A stretch of DNA of 64,000 bases from Mycobacterium sp. OAS707 (GCF_014873705.1 NZ_JADBDS010000001.1:1612001-1676000); one strand, 5' to 3'; positions 28,159 through 37,241 are shown, counted from the stretch's first letter. Program-made: numbers and translations. Notes: generated from the letters alone by a model not told the origin.

Positions 28159-30774
28159 ATGAGCCGACCAAACCCACCCGCGCTGACCGTTCGGCACGAG
28201 GGATCGACGCGGACCTTTTCGCCTGGCAACGACGTTGTGGTCGGCCGCGACCTGCGCGCCGACGTCCGCGTCGGAAACCCGCTGATCTCACGCGCCCACC
28301 TGGTGCTGCGATTCGACCAGGGTCGCTGGGTCGCGATCGACAACGGCAGCCTGAATGGCCTCTACGTCAACGGCCACCGCGTCCCGACGGCCGATATCCA
28401 CGACGGCATGCAGGTCAACATCGGCAACCCCGACGGTCCGGGGCTGTCGTTCGAGGTCGGTCGCCACCAGGGATCGGCCGGCATGCCGCCGCAGACCACA
28501 TCGGTGCCGGTGGCATCTCGGCCAAGCCCGGCGTACCCCATGCAGAGCCCGCCGACGTCGCGACCGCATACGCCTCCCCCGCAGCAGCCGGTGTATCCGT
28601 CGGGCCAGCAGGCGCGCTACCCCTCCGGTCCGCACTCCTATCCGAGCGGACCGGCGTATCCGCCGAGCACACCGCAGCAGGCCCGCCCAGCCGCCGTGTC
28701 GCAGCCGTCGATCTCCTCGCCCAGCCTGGAGTCCGTCACCCAGATGGGTCCGACGGCCGCGCCGCGCACGAGCGAGGGCAACCTCGCGACGAGCATGCTC
28801 AAGATCCTGCGGCCCGGCGGTGCGCCCAAGGCACCCCCGGGGTCGATCAAGATCGGGCGGGCCACCGACAACGACATCGTCATTCCCGATGTGCTGGCGG
28901 GCCGCCATCACGCGACGCTGGTAACCACTGGCCGCGGCACGGAGATCATCGACAACCGCAGCATCAACGGCACTTTCGTCAACGGTGCGCGCGTTGAGTC
29001 GGCGGTCCTGCACGACGGTGACACCGTCACGATCGGCAACGTCGACCTGGTTTTCCGCGGCGGCACGCTGGTTCGCCGCACCGAGACCGAGGCAGCGACC
29101 CGCACCGGCGGCCTCGAGGTGCATGGCGTCACATGGACCATCGAGGGCAACAAGACGCTGCTGGACAACATCTCGATCTCCGCCCGGCCTGGCACGCTGA
29201 CCGCGGTCATCGGGCCTTCAGGCGCGGGCAAGTCGACGTTCGCGCGCCTGGTGGCGGGCTATACCCATCCGACGACGGGCACGGTTTCGTTCGAGGGCCA
29301 CGACATTCACGCGGAGTACGCATCGCTGCGTTCCCGCATCGGCATGGTGCCCCAAGACGACGTGGTGCACGGCCAGCTGACCGTCAGCCAGGCGCTGATG
29401 TATGCCGCTGAGCTTCGACTGCCGCCGGACACCTCCAAGGAGGACCGCGCCCAGGTCGTCGCTCAGGTGCTCGACGAACTCGAGATGACCAAGCACCGCG
29501 AAACGCGGGTGGACAAGCTGTCCGGCGGCCAACGCAAGCGCGCATCGGTGGCCATGGAACTGCTCACCGGGCCGTCGCTGCTGATCCTCGACGAGCCGAC
29601 GTCCGGCCTTGACCCGGCGCTGGACCGTCAGGTGATGACGATGCTGCGCCAACTGGCCGACGCAGGCCGCGTGGTGCTGGTTGTCACGCACTCGCTGACG
29701 TATCTCGATGTCTGCGACCAGGTGCTGCTGCTGGCTCCCGGCGGCAAGACGGCGTTCTACGGGCCGCCGAACCAGATCGGCGCGTCGATGGGCACCACCA
29801 ACTGGGCCGACATCTTCAGCACTGTCGCAAGCGATCCCGATGCCGCGAACAAGCGGTTCATCGCACAGCACGGCCCGCCGCCGCCGCAGCCACCGGCGCA
29901 GAAACCCGCAGACCTCGGCCAGCCGACGAAAACCAGTCTGCCACGGCAGTTTTCGACGATCGCGCGCCGTCAGATGCGGCTGATCGTTTCCGATCGCGGC
30001 TACTTCATCTTCCTGGCATTCCTGCCGTTCATCATGGGTGTGCTGTCGTTGTCGGTGCCCGGCGACGTCGGATTCGGCGTGCCCGTTCCCGCGATAAAGG
30101 GCGGCGAGGCGCCCAACGAACCGGGACAGATCCTGGTGCTGCTGAACGTCGGCGCGATCTTCATGGGCACTGCGCTGACGATCCGCGCGCTCATCGGCGA
30201 GCGGGCGATCTTCCTGCGCGAGCAGGCGGTTGGGCTGTCGACATCCGCGTACATCTTGGCCAAGGTCTTCGTCTTCGCCGGGTTCGCGTTGTTGCAGTCG
30301 GCGATCGTCGTCGGCATCAACGTGTGGGGCAAGAAGTGGGGCCCGGGAGCCGTGACCAGCGGCGCCGTCATACCCCCTCGAACCCTGGAGCTTTACGTCG
30401 ACGTCGCGGCATGCTGTGTGGCCGCCGCGATGACGGGTTTGGCGCTCTCGGCGCTGGCCAAGTCGAACGAGCAGATCATGCCGCTGCTGGTGATCGCGAT
30501 CATGTCGCAGCTGGTGTTCCAGGGCGGCATGATTCCGGTGACCGGCCGCATCGGCCTCGATCAGTTGTCGTGGATCACCCCGGCCCGCTGGGGCTTCGCA
30601 AGCACCGCGTCGACGATCGATCTGCTCAGACTTGTGCCAGGTCCGCTGACTCCGCAGGATTCGCACTGGAAACACCAGGCGGGCACTTGGTGGTTCAACA
30701 TGGCCATGCTCGGTGCGATCTGCGTCGGCTACATCAGCTTCGTGCGCTGGAAGATTCGCCTCAAGGGCGGCTAG
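28159..30774 (+). CDS. FHA-domain ABC exporter (Rv1747-like)
   Basis: 871-residue fusion: FHA-1 (about 8-100, VVGRDLRADVRVGNPLISRAH), a Pro/Ser/Tyr-rich linker (105-210), FHA-2 (225-315, IGRATDNDIVIPD with NGTFVNG), ABC ATPase (325-560: Walker A GPSGAGKST at about 352, signature LSGGQRKRA, Walker B LLILDEPTSGLD) and an ABC-2 membrane domain (from about 610, six helices). Rv1747 has this order and is controlled by PknF phosphorylation of its linker. ATG 28159 follows TAGAGT by eight bases. No kinase gene lies beside it here. Likely an exporter of a cell-envelope lipid or sugar lipid. Confidence 0.93.
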   Translation: MSRPNPPALTVRHEGSTRTFSPGNDVVVGRDLRADVRVGNPLISRAHLVLRFDQGRWVAIDNGSLNGLYVNGHRVPTADIHDGMQVNIGNPDGPGLSFEVGRHQGSAGMPPQTTSVPVASRPSPAYPMQSPPTSRPHTPPPQQPVYPSGQQARYPSGPHSYPSGPAYPPSTPQQARPAAVSQPSISSPSLESVTQMGPTAAPRTSEGNLATSMLKILRPGGAPKAPPGSIKIGRATDNDIVIPDVLAGRHHATLVTTGRGTEIIDNRSINGTFVNGARVESAVLHDGDTVTIGNVDLVFRGGTLVRRTETEAATRTGGLEVHGVTWTIEGNKTLLDNISISARPGTLTAVIGPSGAGKSTFARLVAGYTHPTTGTVSFEGHDIHAEYASLRSRIGMVPQDDVVHGQLTVSQALMYAAELRLPPDTSKEDRAQVVAQVLDELEMTKHRETRVDKLSGGQRKRASVAMELLTGPSLLILDEPTSGLDPALDRQVMTMLRQLADAGRVVLVVTHSLTYLDVCDQVLLLAPGGKTAFYGPPNQIGASMGTTNWADIFSTVASDPDAANKRFIAQHGPPPPQPPAQKPADLGQPTKTSLPRQFSTIARRQMRLIVSDRGYFIFLAFLPFIMGVLSLSVPGDVGFGVPVPAIKGGEAPNEPGQILVLLNVGAIFMGTALTIRALIGERAIFLREQAVGLSTSAYILAKVFVFAGFALLQSAIVVGINVWGKKWGPGAVTSGAVIPPRTLELYVDVAACCVAAAMTGLALSALAKSNEQIMPLLVIAIMSQLVFQGGMIPVTGRIGLDQLSWITPARWGFASTASTIDLLRLVPGPLTPQDSHWKHQAGTWWFNMAMLGAICVGYISFVRWKIRLKGG

Positions 30775-31121
30775 GCCACTGCGTGGCCGTCAGCGAGTCG
30801 TGCGAATTGGTGTCCAACTAGCTTGTGCCACATGGGTTTCGCGCTGCATGGCGACGGCCTTTTGGGATTGACGGCGAAAATCCAAGTTCTCGAATGGGAG
30901 GACGGCCGTTTCGCGGCCGCGGAATTGAATTTAAACGCGGCTGACCAATAGCGAATTCGGCCGGCAAGTCGCTCGCGCGAATATCGGTAAAGGCCGCCTG
31001 CGGTGCCTATGACGCGTAGCGTTCGAGCCAGAGCCGGCGGCGCCTTCGTGATCGAAAAACAGAGTGGTACGAGAGCGGTACATCAGCTCTCAGGAAAATC
31101 ACCACGCCAGGAGCAACGCCC
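30775..31121. other. 347-bp non-coding interval
   Basis: The FHA-ABC stop codon runs into a hairpin, GGCCAC (30774-30779), TGC, GTGGCC (30783-30788), without a T-tract. The rest is clearly A/T-richer than the flanks, with GGTAC repeated at 31056 and 31076 and an AGGAG SD at 31109 for the next gene. No convincing coding frame or RNA gene is seen. Confidence 0.6.
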
Positions 31122-32213
31122 ATGAGCACCATTAAGGCCGATCCCAATCCGATCGTCGTTGACAACACCATCTCTCCACCCGAGGCCACCGGAAATACCA
31201 ATGTGAAGTACAAGAAGGAACAGGCTGAGGAACTGTGGGAGAAAAAGCCCGGGATGGGTTGGACGAAAGTCAATGTCCACACGTTGACGGGGCTAGGTGA
31301 TGAGGCCGACTTCTCCGGAAATTACTCGATCACCCTGAGCCCCGGCGAGATTTACACCGCAGGATTGTTCGATTCGCTGCACACTCCGGTCTCGACGGAC
31401 CCGGTGGGTACGAAGGTCGTTGTCGTCGCGGTCTTCAAGAAACCGGCGGCAAGGAGACTGATTAGCGATCACAGTGGCACGGGTGGGGGCACATGGCTGA
31501 GCCACGGAATAAAAACCAATAAGCCGACGACCCTCGTGCTCGCCGGTGCCAGTCGATCACCGGCCGTTTCCGACGCAATCGGTATCCCAAAATTGGTTGA
31601 TCCCGATGCCGTCATTCCCGCGCCGCTCGGCCCCGCTGTGAGTCATATGTTCGAGCTCAAGCCGCTGGTACCCGGGCATCACTATTTCCTCACCGCGATG
31701 GTGGTCGATGCTGGTGGCAATTGGGAGATACTCGATGTCGAGCAGGACTCCCTCAAACGCAAGCTGACGGTGCAGTTCCCTAAAATGCACGTATTCAACG
31801 ACGGCGACTGGGCGACTACCGGTGAAGGCGACTTCTGGTTCGAGGTTTCCGCGGGATCCGACACCGGCCCGTTGAATTCATTGGAACGGTTCAACCTCCC
31901 TGAGCCCAACCTCGATGACTGGGGCGAGACCGACCGTCCTTACACGGTGGGCTTCGCCTACATAGAGTCGGACGCACAGACGGTTGCTGCGGGGCGCACC
32001 TGTATCTGGGTTCACTCATGGGCGCGAGAAGATGACGCGCCCTGGGGCGACGACACTGCCGGCAGTGGGATTGATCGGGGCAGGCGGCTCGATCTGCCCG
32101 ACGGGCCTTCGGAGAAGGTGACCAGCAGCAGCTTCAAGATGGACATCCCCGCAACTTCGGGCGACTTGCACTATGCCGTCGATGTCACTTTCGCAGTCGA
32201 CTATCTGCCATAA
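31122..32213 (+). CDS. Unrecognised 363-residue protein in A/T-richer DNA
   Basis: ATG 31122 has AGGAG nine bases upstream. No signal peptide, membrane helix or known catalytic motif. The protein looks mainly beta: an N-terminal part with VVVDNTISPPEATGNTNV and LSPGEIYTAGLFDS, a middle part with HMFELKPLVPGHHYFLTAMVVD resembling a fibronectin-III-like sandwich, and an acidic C-terminal part (GDWATTGEGDFWFEVSAG). Only one cysteine. Base use is closer to 55-58 percent GC by eye than the surrounding 66-68, with A- and T-ending codons common, so horizontal origin is possible. No function proposed. Confidence 0.75.
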   Translation: MSTIKADPNPIVVDNTISPPEATGNTNVKYKKEQAEELWEKKPGMGWTKVNVHTLTGLGDEADFSGNYSITLSPGEIYTAGLFDSLHTPVSTDPVGTKVVVVAVFKKPAARRLISDHSGTGGGTWLSHGIKTNKPTTLVLAGASRSPAVSDAIGIPKLVDPDAVIPAPLGPAVSHMFELKPLVPGHHYFLTAMVVDAGGNWEILDVEQDSLKRKLTVQFPKMHVFNDGDWATTGEGDFWFEVSAGSDTGPLNSLERFNLPEPNLDDWGETDRPYTVGFAYIESDAQTVAAGRTCIWVHSWAREDDAPWGDDTAGSGIDRGRRLDLPDGPSEKVTSSSFKMDIPATSGDLHYAVDVTFAVDYLP

Positions 32214-32414
32214 CTACCGACAAAACAGACCCGAGTGCTGATTCCTATTCGACTGCATTGCCTTTTGAGGCGAGGGCGTTTCGGACGATCATTTTGGTTG
32301 TCCGCCAACGCTGTTCGCGCTGATCCAGCGATTGGGCCGCAACATATAAGCGTTTTCGGCGACCGGCAGATCGGCGGCGTCCCGGCGCTCTGCTAGACGC
32401 AGCGTCGCCGCCGC

Positions 32415-33593
32415 CTACAGGCCCGGCTGGTCTTCGAGGATGCCGAGCCAGATCTGGACCGCATCGATGGCGACCTTCTCGCTGATGAACGCATGCTGCG
32501 TACCGGTGTACAAATCGCGGAAGGCACGCTCCAACCGGCTGCCTTCGCGGATCGAACTGGTGCCGGCCACCAGATGGGCCCACTCTCCGCATGCCCGTGC
32601 CACGTCGGTGGCGTAGACGGCGGCCACCCGCATATCGGCGCGCAACCCCGGGGTGAGGTCGTTGCCTGCCGCCACCGCAGACTCCGCAGTGGTGAATGCG
32701 TCGAGCACCAGCAGGCGGGCGGCCCGCCACGATGCGACGTGATGCGCCAAGCCTTTCTGAAATGTCGGACGGCTGGCCAGCGAAGCCATGTCGCTCATCC
32801 GGAACTTCGTGGCGGCCAGCTCCTCGACGTCGTCGAGCATGCTCTTGGCCACCCCCAGCGCCCACGACGCGTGCCCGGCGGCGACGACGGGCATCAAGCC
32901 CATGCGTGTCGCCGGCGACGTACCCCGCTGCGGCTCACGGACCATCAACGGAAAGGTCCGGCACTGCGGCACGAACACATCCGCAGCGTTGTAGTCATAG
33001 GACCCAGTTCCCTTGAGCCCCTGGACAAACCAGCCGTCGGTGAAAGTGATGTCGGCGCGCGGCACGATCGCCACCTGCATGTCGGGCAGGCCCTCGCTGA
33101 TCCAGCGGACCTCACCGTCGTCCATCGGCATGAACCCGGCCGCGATGTACTCCGAATGGCCGGTGCCCGACCCGAAGCTCCACGATCCCGTCAACTTGTA
33201 ACCGCCGTCGACGGCATGACCTTGCCCGTTCGGAAAGAACTGGCCGCCCATGGTGATTCGGTTGTCGTTGGCGGTGAACACCTCGGCGAAGCCCTCGTCG
33301 GGCAGATACGCCCCTGCCGCGAACGTCGACGGCAGGTTGGCGATGCCACACCATCCGAACGAGCCGTCCTGCCAAGCCATTTCGATCCACGTCTCGATCA
33401 TCTCGGCGAACGTCGGCTCGACGCCACCCGCCGCGACGGGATTGAACGACGACATCAAGGCACTCGCCCACATCTCGTCGACGATGGCGGGCGACAAGGT
33501 CCGCAATCGCTCCGACTCGGCGGCCTGTGCTCGCACCAGCTCGCGCATTCCGCGCGCCCGCGCGACGACCTCGCTGTCCAATGTCGACGTCAT
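32415..33593 (-). CDS. Acyl-CoA dehydrogenase / flavin-dependent monooxygenase family protein
   Basis: 392 residues with the acyl-CoA dehydrogenase fold, like the HsaA/DszC-type two-component monooxygenases: WIEMAWQDGSFGWCGIANLP, TMGGQFFPNGQGHAVDGGYKLTGSWSFGSG and LKGTGSYDYNAADVFVPQ. No obvious catalytic Glu of true dehydrogenases was identified, which favours an FMNH2-dependent oxygenase. ATG 33593 (MTSTLDSEVV) is preferred; the upstream in-frame part is Arg/Gly-rich. Last gene of a four-gene minus-strand operon with gaps of 26, 35 and 53 bases. Confidence 0.85.
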   Translation of the reverse strand: MTSTLDSEVVARARGMRELVRAQAAESERLRTLSPAIVDEMWASALMSSFNPVAAGGVEPTFAEMIETWIEMAWQDGSFGWCGIANLPSTFAAGAYLPDEGFAEVFTANDNRITMGGQFFPNGQGHAVDGGYKLTGSWSFGSGTGHSEYIAAGFMPMDDGEVRWISEGLPDMQVAIVPRADITFTDGWFVQGLKGTGSYDYNAADVFVPQCRTFPLMVREPQRGTSPATRMGLMPVVAAGHASWALGVAKSMLDDVEELAATKFRMSDMASLASRPTFQKGLAHHVASWRAARLLVLDAFTTAESAVAAGNDLTPGLRADMRVAAVYATDVARACGEWAHLVAGTSSIREGSRLERAFRDLYTGTQHAFISEKVAIDAVQIWLGILEDQPGL

Positions 33594-33619
33594 GGTCGAT
33601 GACCGTATCCTGTCGCGGC

Positions 33620-34534
33620 TCAGACCACGTCCAAAACCGCCTTGCCTGCGACCCGACGGTCGAGCAGCGCCTCGGCCGCGTCCGCTACCTCGTCCCATGA
33701 CGTCCGCAATCCGATCTGCGGATCGATCTCGCCGGCGACCAACAGTTCCACCAGATACCCGAGATCCGGCCCGAACGGCGCGCCAACGGTGAACGGTTCC
33801 AACCGCTTGTGCACGCCGAACTGTCGCTCGGCCTCGAAGTCGATGGTCGTGGGTTGGTTCGACGCCATCCCGATGGATTGCGCTGAGCCACCGTCGTCGA
33901 CGAGACGGAACGCATCAGCGAGCAGTTGTCCGCCGACGTTGTCCAGAACGCCGAAGACGGGCTCGGTGACATCCGCCAGCCCGACGACGACCTCCGCCGC
34001 GCCGAGGTCGCTCAGACCGGCCCCGCGTGCCGCAGAACCGACCGCCGCGATCACGTGTGCGCCCGCCCGTGCCGCCAGCTGAACCGCGAAGCGGCCGACG
34101 CCGCCCGATGCTCCCGTGATCAGCACCCGACGCCCGACCACCGGCCCGAGCCTGCGCAGCGCCTGTAATGCTGTGACGCCCGCGACCGGCAGAGCGGCCG
34201 CTGGGCCGAAGTCCACCGAATCCGGAAGCACCGCAAGGTTTTCCGTCGGCACCGCCCGCCGCTGCGCCCAGCCGCCCGCGCCGTTGAACCCGACGACGCG
34301 GCTGCCGACCGGTGGGCCAGAACCGTCCGCGGCGGCCTGAGCAACCACGCCCGCGGCGTCCCAACCCGGTACTTCGCCGGGTTGACGCATCCGATCGATG
34401 AAGTGCACCTCGCCGAAGTTCAGTGCTGTTGCCCGCACTTCGATGATCGCCTCGGATTCGGCGGCGACGGGCTCGTCGACGTCGGCAAGTCGCAGGTTCG
34501 CCCGTGCCTGAGGGTCGTAGATGACTGCTCGCAT
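33620..34534 (-). CDS. Quinone oxidoreductase-like MDR protein
   Basis: 304-residue medium-chain reductase lacking the zinc ligands. GroES-like N terminus with VRATALNFGEVHFI and PGWDAAGVV, then a Rossmann domain with VLITGASGGVGRFAVQLAARAG for NADPH. Related enzymes reduce quinones or enoyl compounds. Lies between the amidohydrolase and acyl-CoA-dehydrogenase-like genes in the same operon. Substrate unknown. Confidence 0.88.
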   Translation of the reverse strand: MRAVIYDPQARANLRLADVDEPVAAESEAIIEVRATALNFGEVHFIDRMRQPGEVPGWDAAGVVAQAAADGSGPPVGSRVVGFNGAGGWAQRRAVPTENLAVLPDSVDFGPAAALPVAGVTALQALRRLGPVVGRRVLITGASGGVGRFAVQLAARAGAHVIAAVGSAARGAGLSDLGAAEVVVGLADVTEPVFGVLDNVGGQLLADAFRLVDDGGSAQSIGMASNQPTTIDFEAERQFGVHKRLEPFTVGAPFGPDLGYLVELLVAGEIDPQIGLRTSWDEVADAAEALLDRRVAGKAVLDVV

Positions 34535-34569
34535 GCCACCGTCAACCCGGCTACGCGGCAGTTATTCCC

Positions 34570-35844
34570 CTAGCTGCGCGCCGGCGCAAGCCGCTTCAGC
34601 GCGAGGCCACCTTCGAATGGTCGGTAGCCGAACGCGGCCGGAGCGACGTAACCCGTGTCCCCCAACGGCGTATGGACCTCGGCGACCGTCGGACCAATCT
34701 CGGCGGCTATCGGGGCCAGTGCCGCCAAATCGAACCGGTACAACCGCCCCGCGTTGCCGGCCAGAATCTTGCGGCAGGCGTCCTCGGGCCGGTGGTGCAA
34801 GGCCCACCTGATAGCGAGCTTGGAATGCGGCGCGAAGCCTTCCTCGTGCGGATAGTCGCTGCCCCACATGATGTGATCGGCACCCATGTAGTCGATCATC
34901 GAATCCTCGAACGGCATGAGTTCGGCCGCGAGGTAGCAGTTCCGCTTTGCGTAATCGCTTGGCGCCATGGTCAACTCGTCGACCGACGATCCGCCGAACA
35001 CGCCATAGGTGCGGTTGCCTGCTTCGGATTTCATGCTCGGCACCATCGCGTCGAGCATCATCATCTGGTGCTGCAGCCACATCGTGCCTTGCTCCGTCGG
35101 CACGAACCGCAGTGTTGGATGCCGTTCGAAGACGCCGGCAAGGACGAGGTGGCTGACGGTGCGTTGGGCCCACATTGCCATCTCGGTGACCAGTACGGCG
35201 TTGGAGGCCGGCTGATCCATCGGCATCGCCGGACTCCCTGCTCCGGCGTGCTGGACCACTGTCAGGTCGAGTTCGGTGCAGAGCGCCCAGATCGGTTCGT
35301 AGCGGGTATGGAACAGCGGGGCGACGGTCGGATCACCGGGTGAGACGGCGGGGATGAGCACGCCGCCGAAGCACTCCTGCGCTGCGCCCCATCGGATCTC
35401 TTCGAGGGCCAGATCGATGTCGTTGGGGAAGATCTGGATCAAACCCCTACGGCGCGTGGGGGCCAATGAACAGAAGTCGACCTGCCAGCGATTGTGCGCT
35501 TGCACTCCTGCCCAACGCTTTTCGAACTCTTCGCGGGTACTCGGCAGGCTGATGGTGATGTTGGGTGTGGTCGGGAAGAACGGGGGAATCGTGTTGGGGA
35601 GTAGCACCTCGGCGGCAACCCCGTCGGCGTCCATTTCGGACATCCGCATGTCGTGGTCCCAGTTGCGCTGCGCAGTGGCAATAACGAGGTCGTCGAACGG
35701 ACTCACGTAGGTCTTTGCCCACGCGTCGAACTCGTCGTGCAGCCGGGCCGGCAGGTACGGCTTGTAGTCGTATAGATCAGCCCCCGCGTGGGTGTCCGTC
35801 GAAATGACAACGTAGCGATCGATCGTGTCCCAGGTAGCAGCCAT
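34570..35844 (-). CDS. Amidohydrolase family (ACMSD-like) metal enzyme
   Basis: 424-residue TIM-barrel hydrolase or decarboxylase of the amidohydrolase-2 group. Metal-site motifs are ISTDTHAGAD near the N terminus, VVQHAGAG and the late aspartate in MWGSDYPHEEGF. ATG 35844 (MAATWDTIDRY) has GAGGATG nearby; the longer upstream frame is not similar to anything and overlaps the deazaflavin reductase gene. Members decarboxylate or hydrate aromatic ring-cleavage products, which suits a catabolic operon. Substrate unknown. Confidence 0.88.
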   Translation of the reverse strand: MAATWDTIDRYVVISTDTHAGADLYDYKPYLPARLHDEFDAWAKTYVSPFDDLVIATAQRNWDHDMRMSEMDADGVAAEVLLPNTIPPFFPTTPNITISLPSTREEFEKRWAGVQAHNRWQVDFCSLAPTRRRGLIQIFPNDIDLALEEIRWGAAQECFGGVLIPAVSPGDPTVAPLFHTRYEPIWALCTELDLTVVQHAGAGSPAMPMDQPASNAVLVTEMAMWAQRTVSHLVLAGVFERHPTLRFVPTEQGTMWLQHQMMMLDAMVPSMKSEAGNRTYGVFGGSSVDELTMAPSDYAKRNCYLAAELMPFEDSMIDYMGADHIMWGSDYPHEEGFAPHSKLAIRWALHHRPEDACRKILAGNAGRLYRFDLAALAPIAAEIGPTVAEVHTPLGDTGYVAPAAFGYRPFEGGLALKRLAPARS

Positions 35845-35897
35845 GGGCTCATCCTCGCCCGCGCGGGGCCGACGCAGGCGGGATTCGTTGCATTTGA

Positions 35898-36344
35898 TCA
35901 GTCGGCGGGCCCTTGGAGTGAATCTTGTTGAGCTGCGCGCTGTCCGACGTTGACGTCCGGCTCGCTGACGATGTCGAGGCTGAGGAACTCCGGCGCCTTG
36001 ATGACCCGCCTCAGCATGAAGCGGATGAACGCCGGCATGTCGGAGGCGGTCTCGTCGCGGTAGAGGCGCGGTGCACCCATTTGGTAGCGGCGCCGCCTGC
36101 TCTCCAGCTGGCAGCCTTCCGCGGCCATGACATTGCGCACCCAGTCGGCGCCGGAACCGTACGTCAGCGCGATCACGTATCCGCCCCTGCGCCGGAAGGC
36201 CCACAGCGGGGTTTCAAACGTCCGGCCCGACTTGCGTCCTCGGTGGATGACGACTGCCCATCCGGGCGCCCACGGGGCGACGAATTTCGTCAGGCGATTC
36301 AGGCCGATCTTGTTTGCGCGGGCAACCCATCGTGGTGCTGGCAT
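35898..36344 (-). CDS. Deazaflavin (F420)-dependent nitroreductase-family protein
   Basis: 148 residues, Ddn-like split-barrel fold: WAVVIHRGRKSGRTFETPLWAFRRRGGYVIALTYGSGADWVRNVMAAEGCQL is the diagnostic core. These proteins use reduced F420, typical of mycobacteria, to reduce quinones or other substrates. SD AGGTGAGGAG lies upstream of ATG 36344. First gene of the four-gene operon and divergent from the TetR gene. Confidence 0.9.
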   Translation of the reverse strand: MPAPRWVARANKIGLNRLTKFVAPWAPGWAVVIHRGRKSGRTFETPLWAFRRRGGYVIALTYGSGADWVRNVMAAEGCQLESRRRRYQMGAPRLYRDETASDMPAFIRFMLRRVIKAPEFLSLDIVSEPDVNVGQRAAQQDSLQGPAD

Positions 36345-36430
36345 ATCAAAAACTCCTCACCTGTGGAATTTCTGATCATCACGCTAACTATGCATCGCTC
36401 AAAAGTCAACGGCTGTAGAATTTCGCCACT

Positions 36431-37009
36431 ATGGCCAGGATCGGACGCCCGCGCGGCAAGACCGATACCCGCAACGTCATCCTCGGCGCAGCACGGCGGT
36501 TGTTCGCCGACACCGGATACGACAAGACCTCGGTACGCGACGTCGCCGCCGCCGCCGGCGTCGATCCGGCGATGATCCGCCACTACTTCGGCAGCAAGGT
36601 CGAACTCTTCCGCGCAACGATGGGTTGGCCGTTCGAGCCTGCCGACATTGCCGCCCGCATCACCGCGGGAGACCGCGGCGACATCGGTGAGCGCCTGACG
36701 CGGGTGTTCTTCGAGGCGTGGGAGCAACCGGAATCCCGTGCGCCACTGCTGGCGATTCTGCGTGGGGCGGCAACTCACGAGGAGTCGGCGAACCTGGTGC
36801 GCCAATTCATCCAAGGACAGGTGTACGCGCACATCGCGGCGGCTCTCAAGGCGCCGGACGCCGAGCTTCGCATCGACCTTGCGATGTCGCAGCTGCTGGG
36901 CATCGCGTATCTCCGGCACATCCTGCGCGTCGAACCCGTCGCGTCGACGCCGATGGAAGAACTGATCGAGCGGATCGCGCCCATCGTCAGTCGCCACCTG
37001 GCCCCATGA
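36431..37009 (+). CDS. TetR-family regulator divergent from the catabolic operon
   Basis: 192 residues; HTH at about 12-58 (TRNVILGAARRLFADTGYDKTSVRDVAAAAGVDPAMIRHYFGSKVELF), then a C-terminal domain of the TetR_C_33-like group (ILRGAATHEESANLVRQFI). -10 TAGAAT (36416-36421) is nine bases before the ATG, so the message is probably leaderless. It most likely controls itself and the divergent Ddn-amidohydrolase-MDR-oxygenase operon. No clear palindrome is visible in the 86-bp interval, only the near-direct repeats GTGGAATTTC (36363) and GTAGAATTTC (36415). Confidence 0.92.
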   Translation: MARIGRPRGKTDTRNVILGAARRLFADTGYDKTSVRDVAAAAGVDPAMIRHYFGSKVELFRATMGWPFEPADIAARITAGDRGDIGERLTRVFFEAWEQPESRAPLLAILRGAATHEESANLVRQFIQGQVYAHIAAALKAPDAELRIDLAMSQLLGIAYLRHILRVEPVASTPMEELIERIAPIVSRHLAP

Positions 37010-37022
37010 CGCCCGCACAAGC

Positions 37023-37052
37023 AAGCAGACCGCCGCAATCGGCGGTCTGCTT
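37023..37052. terminator. Bidirectional hairpin terminator
   Basis: A perfect 13-bp stem, AAGCAGACCGCCG (37023-37035) with CGGCGGTCTGCTT (37040-37052), closes a CAAT loop between the convergent TetR and small secreted peptide genes. The A/T ends are short, with no long T-tract, as is usual in mycobacteria. Confidence 0.75.
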
Positions 37053-37067
37053 ACTGCCTGTAGGCGA

Positions 37068-37241
37068 TCAGAACGGGACGTCGACGAAGCCGTTCGTCGT
37101 GTTCGCGTCGTCGTGATTGTCGACCTGGTAGTGAGGCGCGACGGGGTTGGTGACGATATCGGCCTGGGCCGGTCCAGCGAGACCGAGCAGTGCCGCTGTC
37201 AGACCACCGGCGATCAGGGTGGCGAATCCGAACTTCTTCAT
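37068..37241 (-). CDS. 57-residue secreted peptide, unknown function
   Basis: ATG 37241 with a strong SD (AGAGGAAGG) eight bases upstream opens a signal peptide MKKFGFATLIAGGLTAALLG ending GPAQA, leaving a mature peptide of about 30 residues (DIVTNPVAPHYQVDNHDD and ANTTNGFVDVPF). It is acidic, without cysteine. The frame is open much further upstream but that part is not protein-like. Followed by the 13-bp hairpin terminator. Confidence 0.75.
   Translation of the reverse strand: MKKFGFATLIAGGLTAALLGLAGPAQADIVTNPVAPHYQVDNHDDANTTNGFVDVPF

Noticed and set aside
30774..30788. GGCCAC-TGC-GTGGCC as an intrinsic terminator
   Set aside because: Stem is only six pairs and no T-rich run follows; recorded only as a weak hairpin in the interval.
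32214..32414. Possible small gene or pseudogene after the orphan gene
   Set aside because: Frames here are short or are extensions of antisense frames of the acyl-CoA-dehydrogenase-like gene; no SD or motif was seen.
35845..36204. N-terminal extension of the amidohydrolase to 36204
   Set aside because: The extra 120 residues have no similarity and run through the deazaflavin reductase gene; ATG 35844 gives a normal family N terminus.
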